A stretch of DNA of 64,000 nt. Origin: Luteitalea sp. TBR-22 (GTDB lineage Bacteria; Acidobacteriota; Vicinamibacteria; Vicinamibacterales; Vicinamibacteraceae). The notes beneath the pieces were generated by a model. The model was given only the letters and a program-made list of their open reading frames with translations, made no database searches and had not been told where the DNA came from. A program made the translations under genes and the position numbers. This document shows, in pieces, positions 8,840-17,965 of this stretch (positions within the stretch are counted from its first letter, which is position 1; every line of letters starts with the position of its first letter). The stretch lies in the NCBI RefSeq assembly GCF_016865485.1, contig NZ_AP024452.1:4486501-4550500 (forward strand), read 5' to 3'.

Positions 8840-10090
8840 TCACTTCACGGCCGGGGCCGCGGCCTTGCTGATCTCGTACTCGAGGATGTACTCGAGCACC
8901 CTGGGGGCGATGCCGCCGGGGATGCGGACACCGTTGATGAAGAAGGTGGGCGTCGACTGCACGCCGAGGCTCGCGCCGAGCGCCGTGTCGCTCTTCACCG
9001 CGGGGATCACCGTGGGGTATCGCGCGTCGAAGTCGGCGATGCCCGCGACCTGCTTCAGGCCATCCTTCACCATCTCGGGCGAGAGCGACGGCTGGTTGGC
9101 GAACAGCCAGTGCTCGAACTCGCTGGCCTTGCCCACCGATCTGGCCATCCGCACGCCGGCCGCGGCCTCGCAGGCCGCCTGGTGCGCGCCGTTGGGAGCG
9201 CTGGCGTTGCACTCGCCCTCGAGCGGGAAGTCGCGCGTGATGAACTTGACCTTGCCGGCGAACTTCGCCCAGATCGGCTCGTAGAGCTCGAAGGTCTGCC
9301 GACAGGGCGGGCACTGGTAGTCGTTGAACTTGACCACCACGACGGCAGCGCCCTCGGCGTCGGCCGGGACGATCATCCGCGGCTGCTGGTCGAAGGAGGC
9401 GCGCAACTGCGCCTTCTGGTCGTCGGTGAGGGGCGGCTCGCTGGCCGCCTGGGCGGCCGCAGCCGCCGAGGCGCGTTCCTCGGCGGTGCCCGGCGCCCCG
9501 GCGGCGACGGCGGCCGCCGTCGATGCGGGGTCCTTCGGGAAGAAGGCCGCGGATGCGGCGGTGGCGCCGATCACGAGGAGGCACGCGGCCAGGGCCACCG
9601 GCGTGGCGACCAGGCGACCGAGATCACGGGACAGGCGTTCGGGCACGTCGATCATGGGCACACTCGCCGCGGACCCGGCGATGAAGAAGAGCCCGACGAC
9701 GGCCGCGTACGTCGTGAGGCACAGCAGGCACAGGGTCCCCAGCACGAACACCGTGGCCCATGCGAGGTAGAGGACGAAGCCGAGGCCGACCAGCGAGGCG
9801 ACCAGCAGGTAGCTGGCCAGCGCCTCCAGGCGTCGCCCGAGCGTCGCCAGGGCGAGCAGGCCCGCGAAGAAGCCCGCGCCCAGAATCGAGACCGGCACGC
9901 CGAGCAGCCGGCCGTACGCGCTCTGGTACGCCTGCGCGCAGCTGAAGGTGGCGTTGACGTCGCAGAAGCTCTCGTACCCGGGCGTGGTGGCGAGCTGGTA
10001 GTGCACGAACGCGGCGGCCACCGAGGCCGCCAGCCCGACGAGGATGCAGACGAGAGCAGCGGTATGGGCGCGCGGCGACATGAGGATCAA
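8840..10090 (-). CDS. VKOR-DsbA fusion: disulfide bond generating membrane protein
   Basis: A 416-residue fusion that should make and pass on disulfides in the periplasm. The N-terminal half is a four- or five-helix vitamin K epoxide reductase domain with loop cysteines C43 and C51 and the quinone-proximal pair CLLC (C121/C124). After an Ala-rich linker (about 185-220) comes a DsbA-like thioredoxin domain with CPPC (C260/C263) and a cis-Pro in QSTPTFF. The VKOR domain reoxidises the fused thioredoxin using quinone, replacing DsbB. The TTG at 10090 is chosen because AGGA lies 5 nt upstream; an ATG nine bases later lacks a ribosome site. Cys-containing pilins nearby are plausible substrates. 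Confidence 0.92.
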   Translation of the reverse strand: MILMSPRAHTAALVCILVGLAASVAAAFVHYQLATTPGYESFCDVNATFSCAQAYQSAYGRLLGVPVSILGAGFFAGLLALATLGRRLEALASYLLVASLVGLGFVLYLAWATVFVLGTLCLLCLTTYAAVVGLFFIAGSAASVPMIDVPERLSRDLGRLVATPVALAACLLVIGATAASAAFFPKDPASTAAAVAAGAPGTAEERASAAAAAQAASEPPLTDDQKAQLRASFDQQPRMIVPADAEGAAVVVVKFNDYQCPPCRQTFELYEPIWAKFAGKVKFITRDFPLEGECNASAPNGAHQAACEAAAGVRMARSVGKASEFEHWLFANQPSLSPEMVKDGLKQVAGIADFDARYPTVIPAVKSDTALGASLGVQSTPTFFINGVRIPGGIAPRVLEYILEYEISKAAAPAVK

Positions 10091-10097
10091 GGAAATC

Positions 10098-10123
10098 CTA
10101 GCATGCCGCCAGCGGCATGCTAG
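10098..10123 (-). terminator. perfect 12-bp inverted repeat between pilin and VKOR-DsbA genes
   Basis: CTAGCATGCCGC and its exact complement are separated by 2 nt. The stem follows the pilin stop (10142) by about 20 nt and its distal arm ends in the AGG of the ribosome site for the gene starting at 10090. It could stop pilin transcripts and also hide the ribosome site of the disulfide gene in read-through RNA. The T-tract after it is short (GATTTCC). Confidence 0.55.
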
Positions 10124-10141
10124 CGTCGCGCGTTCTGCGGG

Positions 10142-10657
10142 TCAGTGCTCGTCGAGCGGCGAGATCGTCGCGCCGGAGGCGAACGGCTCCGGCGGCGCGG
10201 TGCCGTTCATGTCCTGCCAGATCGTCCCGGCCTGGTTGGTCGCGAAGCCGCGACGCCCGGAGCTCGAAGAGAGCGGCTCTGCGCGGAAGTAGTAGGCGCT
10301 GATCGCCGGGGCCCCCGTGCAGTCGGTGGCCACCGGACGGCTGCCGAGCCCGGCCACCAACTGGAAGAAGTACCCGCTCTTCGGCGTGATGTCGATGTCG
10401 GGCGAGGCGAAGCGTTCGGTCACGAGCGTCGTGAGCGACGTGGTGTAGCCGTTGCTGCCGCACGTCGAGGCGAACGTGGACTGCGCGCTCACCAGGGTGC
10501 GGAGCGACTGGACGGCCGACGCCTCGTTGGCCGAGACACGAGCCCTCAGCAGGCCAGGAATGGCGATCGCCGCGATGATGCCGATGATGGCCACCACGAT
10601 CAGCAACTCGATCAGGGTGAAGCCGTCAGCGCGTCGGGGCCGGGAATGAACATCCAT
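10142..10657 (-). CDS. type IV pilin (major-type, second copy)
   Basis: A 171-residue prepilin. A basic leader of about 16 residues ends in Gly, followed by FTLIELLIVVAIIGIIAAIA with Glu at +5, the assembly helix of type IVa pilins. The helix is nearly identical to that of the neighbouring pilA, while the globular domain has diverged; it retains two Cys (STCGSNG and TDCTGA) that could form the D-loop disulfide. The ATG at 10657 is the only start that supplies a leader, and it lacks a clear ribosome site. A sigma-54-like promoter (10670-10685) predicts a transcript beginning only about 2 nt before it. It is probably a paralogous or alternative pilus subunit processed by the peptidase at 5297. 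Confidence 0.9.
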   Translation of the reverse strand: MDVHSRPRRADGFTLIELLIVVAIIGIIAAIAIPGLLRARVSANEASAVQSLRTLVSAQSTFASTCGSNGYTTSLTTLVTERFASPDIDITPKSGYFFQLVAGLGSRPVATDCTGAPAISAYYFRAEPLSSSSGRRGFATNQAGTIWQDMNGTAPPEPFASGATISPLDEH

Positions 10658-10669
10658 GCCCCTGTGGTA

Positions 10670-10685
10670 AGCAAGCCGCGGGCCA
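10670..10685 (-). promoter_or_regulatory. sigma-54-like promoter of the second pilin gene
   Basis: On the minus strand TGGCCCGCGGCTTGCT matches the -24/-12 consensus TGGCAC-N5-TTGCW with one change. The predicted start point is about 10659, only 2 nt before the ATG at 10657, implying a nearly leaderless mRNA, in line with the missing ribosome site. Confidence 0.5.
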
Positions 10686-10796
10686 GCGCGACCGTGAGAC
10701 CCAAGATGCGGGCGGCTCACGACTTACGGGTACGGTTACCGCCCGCGGCTGACGGGTCACGGCCGGCAGGACAGGGCGAAGCGCCGCAAGAATGCG

Positions 10797-10826
10797 GCAG
10801 GGCGAGCCCTTTCGAGCCCGCCCTGC
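10797..10826 (-). terminator. second hairpin downstream of pilA
   Basis: GCAGGGCG and CGCCCTGC form an 8-bp stem with a 14-nt loop, about 20 nt beyond the main pilA terminator. It may be a backup stop or protect a 3' end. The rest of the 250-nt gap to the next pilin holds only that gene's promoter. Confidence 0.4.
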
Positions 10827-10844
10827 GCTTCCTGCAACAAAGCA

Positions 10845-10870
10845 AAGAGGCCGGCAGGAGCCGGCCTCTT
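10845..10870 (-). terminator. intrinsic terminator of pilA
   Basis: An 11-bp perfect stem (AAGAGGCCGGC with its complement, 4-nt loop) lies about 38 nt after the pilA stop and is followed on the minus strand by the T-rich run TTTGCTTTGTTG. This is the most convincing Rho-independent terminator in the window and fits a strongly expressed monocistronic pilin gene. Confidence 0.85.
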
Positions 10871-10907
10871 CGTTGTCCCTGCGTGAGGGACGGTCGTTCG
10901 TGGTCGG

Positions 10908-11501
10908 TTAGTCGACCGGGCTCACACCCGCCGGCAGCGCCGCCGCCTTGATGTTGGCAGCCGTCATGGCGGTGCCATCGAGCTTCTGGAACGCGGTGCC
11001 GCGCTCGTCGGCGCCGAAGGAACGCTGGCCCGACGACCCGACGGCCTGCGGCACGGCGAGGGTGAAGTAGGTCGCCACGGCGTCAGCCGTCGCGGTGTTG
11101 CAGGTCGCAGCGGCGAGGGTCACTGCCGTGCCCACCGTGCCGGCGATGACGCCCACGTCGTAGCCGCTCTTGCCAGCGCTTCCGGCCAGCGCGCCGATCG
11201 TGCCGACTCCCGGAGGATTGACGGCCGGGTCGAGGTCGGGGCTGACGAAGCCGGCGGTGGCGCCAGCCGGCAGCTTGACGAGGTCCGCGAGCGACTGGGC
11301 GAACCCGCCACCCGCGCAGCTCGAGGCATACGTGGCCTGGCCGCTGCCGATGGCGCGCACCGAGCCGATCGCCGAGGCTTCGTTACCCGACATGCGGGCG
11401 CGGAGCAGGCCAGGAATCGCGATGGCCGCGATGATGCCGATGATGGCGACGACGATGAGCAGCTCGATGAGGGTGAAACCCTTGTTGTTGCGGATCTTCA
11501 T
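10908..11501 (-). CDS. pilA: type IV major pilin PilA
   Basis: A 197-residue prepilin with a very short leader (MKIRNNKG) followed by FTLIELLIVVAIIGIIAAIA, Glu at +5, so type IVa. The soluble domain of about 160 residues is Ala/Gly-rich, with Cys residues in SSCAGGG and AATCNTA. It has a strong GAGGAG ribosome site, a perfect sigma-54 promoter 76 nt upstream of the ATG and its own terminator, the layout of an abundant fibre subunit. PilR and PilS are encoded immediately upstream. Pili of this kind serve twitching motility, adhesion and DNA uptake; PilT at 16419 supplies retraction. Confidence 0.93.
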   Translation of the reverse strand: MKIRNNKGFTLIELLIVVAIIGIIAAIAIPGLLRARMSGNEASAIGSVRAIGSGQATYASSCAGGGFAQSLADLVKLPAGATAGFVSPDLDPAVNPPGVGTIGALAGSAGKSGYDVGVIAGTVGTAVTLAAATCNTATADAVATYFTLAVPQAVGSSGQRSFGADERGTAFQKLDGTAMTAANIKAAALPAGVSPVD

Positions 11502-11587
11502 GATGTCCTGTCTCCTCTGTGCGTCCTGCGTGACCCTGAAGGGGAGCCGCTCCCCGCGACCCCGGAACCCTTGGTGCCATTCCTTAT

Positions 11588-11603
11588 AGCAAGCGTGGTG
11601 CCA
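11588..11603 (-). promoter_or_regulatory. sigma-54 promoter of pilA
   Basis: TGGCACCACGCTTGCT on the minus strand matches every fixed position of TGGCAC-N5-TTGCW. The predicted start is about 11577, leaving a 76-nt leader to pilA. The neighbouring PilR is a sigma-54 activator with GAFTGA, so promoter and activator agree. Confidence 0.85.
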
Positions 11604-11720
11604 GCAGGGTCGCCACCGCCCGATCCGCGCAGATCCGTGAATTCCTTCGATTCTGACGAAGGGCAGCGTCGCGCGGTCGTCTCACCGACTTCCGATATCG
11701 ACGGCCCGGTGACCAATTGT

Positions 11721-11734
11721 GTCAGCAGCGACAA
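11721..11734. promoter_or_regulatory. candidate PilR enhancer site upstream of pilA
   Basis: TGTCAGCAGCGACA is an inverted repeat, TGTC-N6-GACA, centred about 150 nt upstream of the predicted pilA start. PilR of Pseudomonas binds clustered TGTC-type half-sites at a similar distance. The match is short, so it is suggestive only. A further TTGTC lies at 11761-11765. Confidence 0.4.
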
Positions 11735-11769
11735 CTCGCGTTACCTCGCAGCGCCATTAGTTGTCACCC

Positions 11770-11879
11770 GGGGGCGAGGGACGAGGGAAGGTACGCAAGT
11801 CACAAGGGATGCAAGGGACGAGGGACAAGGAGTCGAGGGAGACGTCGACTCCCGACTGCCGACTCCCGATTCCCGACCG
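11770..11879. repeat. heptamer array (GGGACGA then GACTCCC units)
   Basis: The left part repeats GGGACGA-like 7-mers (GGGGCGA, GGGACGA, later GGGACGA, GGGACAA). The right part from 11847 has GACTCCC, GACTGCC, GACTCCC, GATTCCC. It fills the 3' side of pilR up to 2 nt before its stop codon. The rest of the 380-nt pilR-pilA gap holds the pilA promoter, leader and enhancer dyad. Confidence 0.8.
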
Positions 11880-11881
11880 TT

Positions 11882-13312
<1,431 letters not shown>

Positions 13313-13338
13313 GGACCTGCGGGCACCTGACGCGCGCG

Positions 13339-15039
13339 TCAGGCCCTCTGGAGTTCGGCCGCCCCGTGCGGCTGCGACACCGGCGCGGGCAGCACCACGG
13401 CGATCTCGGTGCCCTCGCCCGGCGCCGACCGGACGTTCACGAGCCCGCCGTGATCGGTGACGATGCGGCGGACGATCGCCAGGCCCAGTCCGCTGCCCTG
13501 GCGGAACCCGCTCTGGAACGGCTGGAACATGCGCTCGACATCGGCCGCCGCCATGCCGATCCCGCCATCGCGCACCCACAGGCGCACGGCACCGGCGTCC
13601 TCCCCCGCGCCCCGCGCCACGCCGATCACCAGCGCGCCGCCCTGCGGCATCGCCTTGAGCCCGTTGCTGGCGAGGTTCCAGACCACCTGGCGCACCTGCG
13701 CCTCGTCCACGTCATGGTAGACCGGTTCGGACGCGTCGAGGCGCACCTCGATCGGGGGCGTCGCGCCCGCCACCTGTTGCCGGAGCAGCGCCCCGACCTC
13801 CCGCACCAGCGCGGCCACGTCGACCCGGGCACGCGTCACCCGCTGCGGTCCGGCATAGGACAGGAAGTTCTTGATGATGTCGTTGAGGCGCTGCGATTCG
13901 CGCATCACGATGTCGAGCAGCGTCGCCTGGTCGTCGCGCAGGCTCAACTCGCCGCGCAGCAGCTGGATGGAGCCGCTCATCGAGGCGAGCGGATTGCGGA
14001 TCTCGTGCGCGATGCCGGCCGCCATCTCCCCCACCGCCGCGAGGCGCTCCTGCCGCTGGCGCTCGGCCTCGCGCTGGTTGATCAGCGTCACGTCCTGGAA
14101 GGTCACCAGTTGCCCCGCGCGCTGGCCGGCCTCGCCGAGCAGCGGCGCCACCGTCGCGCCGAGCTCGAGCACCGTGCCGTCGGCGCGAGTGAACGGGATC
14201 GTCATCCGGGCGGGGCCGGTCTCGCCCGGCACGGACGGCAACGGCAGCACGCCCGCCAGCGGCTGGCCGAGGGCCTCGTCGGCCGATCGTCCCGTGATGG
14301 TCTCGGCGGTGCGGTTGAAGAGCACGACCTGCCCGTGGGCATCGGTCACGACGAGCCCGCCGGCGAGGCTGTCGATGACGCGCTGGCTGACCGTCGTGAG
14401 ATCGGCAAGGCTGGTCGTGGCGCGGGCCAGGTCGGCGCCAGTGCGTGAGAGGGACTCGGACAGATGCCCGACCAGCAGGGCCGTCGCCACCACGCCGCCC
14501 ACATTGGCCACGATGGTGTAGGCCGCCAGGGCCAGAGGCGGCAGCAGGCCCTGCCGCAGCGGGTCGCGCACCGCGTCAGGCGCGGGCACCCACCCGTACT
14601 GCACGGCGGCCATCAGCAGGATGCCCACGGCGAACACGAGCGAGGTGTGCAGGCCGGCGCGACGCCCGCCGAGCACGCTGGCGCCCAGCGTCGGCAGCAG
14701 CATCAGCGGCGTGTACGAACTCAGCAGGCCGCCCGTGCTCCACACGACGGCCAGGACGACCAGGGCATCGAGCGCGGCCTGCACGGCCAGCGCGGCGGCC
14801 GAGAGCGCGCCGCCCGCCAGCAGGCCCCACGCGCTGCTGGCCAGCGGCACCAGCGGCAGCAGCGCGAGCCAGGCCGCCTGGCGCAACTGGCCCTGCCCGG
14901 CCGTGAAGGCGGCCAGCGGCGCCAGCAGGGCCACGGCCACGAGGGCGCGCAGGCCGGCCAGCCAGGACAGCGCCGCGCGCCGTGGCCGGGCCGGCCACGA
15001 CGAGGGCGACGAGGCGTCCGCCGTGGGCGGCGTGCGCAT
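13339..15039 (-). CDS. pilS: PilS, membrane sensor histidine kinase
   Basis: A 566-residue sensor. About six hydrophobic segments in residues 20-195 form the membrane domain seen in PilS, followed by a PAS domain (about 215-320). The kinase core has AHEIRNPL (His345), the N box NLASNGLKAM, DGGIGM and GSGLGLAI. It should phosphorylate PilR, next in the operon. In Pseudomonas PilS senses pilin through its membrane helices; the same role is inferred here. Its start directly follows the pilC stop with no gap. Confidence 0.92.
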   Translation of the reverse strand: MRTPPTADASSPSSWPARPRRAALSWLAGLRALVAVALLAPLAAFTAGQGQLRQAAWLALLPLVPLASSAWGLLAGGALSAAALAVQAALDALVVLAVVWSTGGLLSSYTPLMLLPTLGASVLGGRRAGLHTSLVFAVGILLMAAVQYGWVPAPDAVRDPLRQGLLPPLALAAYTIVANVGGVVATALLVGHLSESLSRTGADLARATTSLADLTTVSQRVIDSLAGGLVVTDAHGQVVLFNRTAETITGRSADEALGQPLAGVLPLPSVPGETGPARMTIPFTRADGTVLELGATVAPLLGEAGQRAGQLVTFQDVTLINQREAERQRQERLAAVGEMAAGIAHEIRNPLASMSGSIQLLRGELSLRDDQATLLDIVMRESQRLNDIIKNFLSYAGPQRVTRARVDVAALVREVGALLRQQVAGATPPIEVRLDASEPVYHDVDEAQVRQVVWNLASNGLKAMPQGGALVIGVARGAGEDAGAVRLWVRDGGIGMAAADVERMFQPFQSGFRQGSGLGLAIVRRIVTDHGGLVNVRSAPGEGTEIAVVLPAPVSQPHGAAELQRA

Positions 15040-16248
15040 CTAGGTCAGCTTCGAGATGAGGTCGAAGATCGGCAGGTACATGGAGATCACGATGCCGCCG
15101 ACGACGACGCCGAGGAACGAGATCATGATCGGCTCGATCAGCGTGAGCAGGCCGGCGACCGCCGTGTCGACCTCGTCCTCGTAGAAATCCGCGATCTTGG
15201 CCAGCATCATGTCCAGGGCGCCGGTCGCCTCGCCGACGCCGATCATCTGGGTGACCATCGCCGGGAACACCTTGGTGTCCTGCAGCGGCTTGCTCACCGT
15301 CTCGCCGCGCTCGATGCTCGCGCGCGTCTCCATGATGGCGTCCTCGATGATCGCGTTGCCGGCGGTGCGCGCCGTGATCTCGAGGCCGTCGAGCAGCGGC
15401 ACGCCGGAGCTCATGAGCGTCGACAGCGTGCGGCAGAACCGCGCCACGGCCACCTTGCGCAGGATGATGCCCAGGATCGGCAGCCGGAGCAGCAGGCTGT
15501 CGATGGTGTGCCGGCCGTTGTTGGTCCGGTAGTAGGCGCGGATCGCGAAGGCGATGGCCGCCAGGCCCATGATGATGAACGCGCCGTAGCTGACCAGGCC
15601 GTTGCTCATCGCGATGACGATGCGCGTCGGCAGCGGCAGCTTGGCGCCGAGGCCGGCGAACATCTGCGCGAAGGTCGGGATCACCTTCCAGAGGATCACG
15701 GCGACCACCAGCGCGGCGATCACGATCACCGCCACCGGGTAGATCATCGCCGACTTGACCTGCGAGATCAGCCTGACGTTCTTCTCGATGTAGGTCGCCA
15801 GGCGCTTGAGGATCGTGTCGAGGATGCCGCCCGCCTCGCCGGCCTGGATCATGTTGGTGAACAGGGCGTCGAAGGTGCGCGGGTGCTTGCGCATCGCCTC
15901 GGCCAGCGACATGCCGCTCTCGACGTCCTCGCGCGTCTTGAGGATCGTCGCCGCGAAGCCCTTGTGCGGCTCCTGCCGGCCGAGGATGTCGAGGCACTGC
16001 ACCAGCGGCAGGCCGGCGTCGATCATCACGCTGAACTGCCGCGTGAAGATGGCCAGGCTCTTGGCCGGCACCTTGCCGCCCGACTTGGCCAGCGCCTTGG
16101 CGGCCCTGGCCTTCACGGGATCGATCCGCGTGATCAGGATCTGCTCGCGCCGCAGCGCCGCCACCGCCGCCTCGAGCGACTCGGCCTGCCGCTCGCCGTT
16201 GATGGTCTCGCCCGCCCGGGTCCGTCCGGAGAATGCAAACGCCTGCAT
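15040..16248 (-). CDS. pilC: PilC, type IV pilus inner-membrane platform protein
   Basis: A 402-residue GspF-family protein. The ATG at 16248 is favoured over an upstream GTG because GAGGG lies about 9 nt before it. The two T2SSF domains (about 65-190 and 270-395) each hold the cytoplasmic helical bundle, with FTRQFSVMIDAGLPLVQCL in the first copy and FCRTLSTLMSSGVPLLDGL in the second. Three transmembrane helices are visible. It anchors the PilB and PilT motors beneath the growing fibre. It is the first gene of a tight pilC-pilS-pilR group. Confidence 0.95.
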   Translation of the reverse strand: MQAFAFSGRTRAGETINGERQAESLEAAVAALRREQILITRIDPVKARAAKALAKSGGKVPAKSLAIFTRQFSVMIDAGLPLVQCLDILGRQEPHKGFAATILKTREDVESGMSLAEAMRKHPRTFDALFTNMIQAGEAGGILDTILKRLATYIEKNVRLISQVKSAMIYPVAVIVIAALVVAVILWKVIPTFAQMFAGLGAKLPLPTRIVIAMSNGLVSYGAFIIMGLAAIAFAIRAYYRTNNGRHTIDSLLLRLPILGIILRKVAVARFCRTLSTLMSSGVPLLDGLEITARTAGNAIIEDAIMETRASIERGETVSKPLQDTKVFPAMVTQMIGVGEATGALDMMLAKIADFYEDEVDTAVAGLLTLIEPIMISFLGVVVGGIVISMYLPIFDLISKLT

Positions 16249-16280
16249 GAAGTTCACCCTCGATGGACGGCCGTCGTCAT

Positions 16281-16418
16281 TCGGCCGTCGGCCTTCGGAT
16301 CACACACCCGGCAGTCGGCAGTCGGCAGTCGGCGGTCGACCGTGACGCGACCGCTGCCGACGCGTCGGCACCCGACTCCCCACTCCCGATTCCCGACTCC
16401 CGACTCCCGACTCCCGCG
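16281..16418. repeat. double heptamer array between pilT and pilC
   Basis: The left half repeats CGGCAGT three times (16309 onward) plus variants. The right half has six units of CGACTCC with single-base variants (16373-16414). The array runs to the pilT stop codon and up to the pilC ribosome site, so it occupies the whole gap. Both unit types recur elsewhere (25584, 52661, 17875, 11847). Confidence 0.85.
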
Positions 16419-17546
16419 TCAGCGCCGCACCGGCACGCCGGGCATCCCCGGCCGGTTCAGGCCCGCGCCGGGGACCACGCCGCTCCCCCGCTGGATCATC
16501 TCCTGCAGTTCTTCCTTCATCGAGGAGGCCGCCATCGCCGTTTCCAGCGTGATCTGCCGCGCCATGTACAGCGACGCCAGCGACTGGTTCATCGTCTGCA
16601 TGCCGAGCTTCTCCTGCCCGGCCTGCATCATCGAGTAGATCTGGTGCACCTTGTCGTCGCGAATCAGGTTCCGGATTGCCGGCGTCGGGACGAGGATCTC
16701 GAGCGACACGACGCGGCCCGGCCCGTTGGCCCGGCGCAGCAGCGACTGGCACACGATGCCCTCGAGCACGAGCGACAGCTGCGTGCGGATCTGCGACTGC
16801 TGGTGCGCGGGGAACACGTCGATGATGCGGTTGATGGTCTGCGACGCGGAATTGGTGTGCAGCGTCGCGAACGTGAGGTGACCGGTCTCGGCGATCCGCA
16901 GCGCCGACTCGATGGTCTCGAGGTCGCGCATCTCGCCGATCAGCACCACGTCGGGGTCCTCGCGGAGCGCGGCGCGCAACGCGCCGCTGAAGCTCTGCGT
17001 GTCGCTGTGGACCTCGCGCTGGTTCACCAGGCAGCCCTTGTGCTGGTGGATGTACTCGATCGGGTCCTCGATGGTGAGGATGTGCTCGTTGCGCTCGGTG
17101 TTGATCTTGTCGATCATCGCCGCCAGCGTCGTCGACTTGCCGCTGCCGGTGGGACCGGTGACCAGCACGAGGCCGCGCGGCCGCTCCGACAGCCTGGCCA
17201 GGATCGGCGGCAGGTTGAGTTCCTGGAAGCCGCGGACCTTCTCCGGAATCAGGCGATACACCGAGGCGACGGCGCCGCGCTGGTTGAAGATGTTGCAGCG
17301 GAACCGGCCGACGCCGCGGATGCCGAACGAGAAGTCGAGTTCCTGCGTCTCCTCGAAGCGCTTCTTCTGGGCGTCGGTGCAGACGCTGTAGGCCAGCTGC
17401 TTGGTCTCGGGCGCCGTGAGCGCCGGCAGCTTCAGGGGCACCAGCTTGCCGTGCACGCGCACGGTCGGCGGGGCGCTCGTGGTGAGGTGGAGGTCCGAGC
17501 CGTCGAGCTCCACCGTCGTCTTCAGCAGTTCGGGCAGTGTCGCCAT
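16419..17546 (-). CDS. pilT: PilT, pilus retraction ATPase
   Basis: A 375-residue hexameric ATPase that pulls the pilus back. The ATG at 17546 (MATLPELLKTT) gives the standard start. A PAS-like N-terminal domain comes first; Walker A is GPTGSGKST (131-139), the Asp and His boxes follow, Walker B is PDVVLIGEMRD, and the retraction-specific AIRNLIR motif is present, which separates PilT from PilB. The C-terminus ends in a Pro/Gly/Arg-rich tail. A sigma-54-like site lies about 160 nt upstream. Confidence 0.95.
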   Translation of the reverse strand: MATLPELLKTTVELDGSDLHLTTSAPPTVRVHGKLVPLKLPALTAPETKQLAYSVCTDAQKKRFEETQELDFSFGIRGVGRFRCNIFNQRGAVASVYRLIPEKVRGFQELNLPPILARLSERPRGLVLVTGPTGSGKSTTLAAMIDKINTERNEHILTIEDPIEYIHQHKGCLVNQREVHSDTQSFSGALRAALREDPDVVLIGEMRDLETIESALRIAETGHLTFATLHTNSASQTINRIIDVFPAHQQSQIRTQLSLVLEGIVCQSLLRRANGPGRVVSLEILVPTPAIRNLIRDDKVHQIYSMMQAGQEKLGMQTMNQSLASLYMARQITLETAMAASSMKEELQEMIQRGSGVVPGAGLNRPGMPGVPVRR

Positions 17547-17705
17547 GTTGTCTCGCGTGCCGCGCGCCGGTTCCCGCGATCCACAGCGGACTCGGGGTGT
17601 GCGGTCCCGGCACATCCGGCCGCAGACCGCCATCGGACGCCGCGCGCCGGCGGCCCGCTAATCGGCAGTCCGTCGGGGTCGCGTGAACGTCCGCCTGAGG
17701 TGCGG

Positions 17706-17721
17706 TGCAACCTGGACGCCA
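17706..17721 (-). promoter_or_regulatory. sigma-54-like promoter upstream of pilT
   Basis: TGGCGTCCAGGTTGCA on the minus strand keeps TGGC and TTGCA with the right spacing and differs from the consensus at two less conserved positions. Predicted start is about 17695, giving a leader of about 150 nt. The 420-nt pilB-pilT gap (17547-17965) otherwise holds only the heptamer hairpin at 17875-17961 and no recognisable gene. Confidence 0.45.
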
Positions 17722-17874
17722 GAATCGTAACGGCCGAGCTCAAACCAGCGCCGGACGGCAACTGTCTCGCTGACAAGCACTTACGCCAACCGGCGAAAAT
17801 CGACCGGCGGCCGTCCCCCAACCAAGGTGCGGCAATTGCGTACCGGGGCTGACGGTGGAGCGACAGTTTTGAGG

Positions 17875-17961
17875 ATCCCGGGAGTCGGGAATCGGGAGTG
17901 GGGAGTCGGGGACATGCCCGGGCGTTCCGACTCCCGATTCCCGACTCCCGACTCCCGACGG
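17875..17961. repeat. inverted heptamer array between pilB and pilT
   Basis: The left arm has GGGAGTC and GGGAATC units (about 17879-17911). After a short centre, the right arm (about 17928-17959) has the complementary GACTCCC and GATTCCC units. The two arms can fold into a long hairpin. It follows the pilB stop by 5 nt in the transcript, so it may end or stabilise pilB mRNA before the pilT promoter. Confidence 0.85.
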
Positions 17962-17965
17962 AGTG

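Noticed and set aside
16281-16418. CRISPR array
   Set aside because: Repeat period is 7 bp with no unique spacers of 30-40 bp and no cas genes nearby.
14464-16638. Long plus-strand frame opposite pilS and pilC
   Set aside because: Antisense shadow; repetitive His/Arg/Gln composition and no start context.
17547-17821. Small minus-strand frame upstream of pilT
   Set aside because: No ribosome site, no recognisable protein pattern, and it overlaps the pilT promoter region and start.
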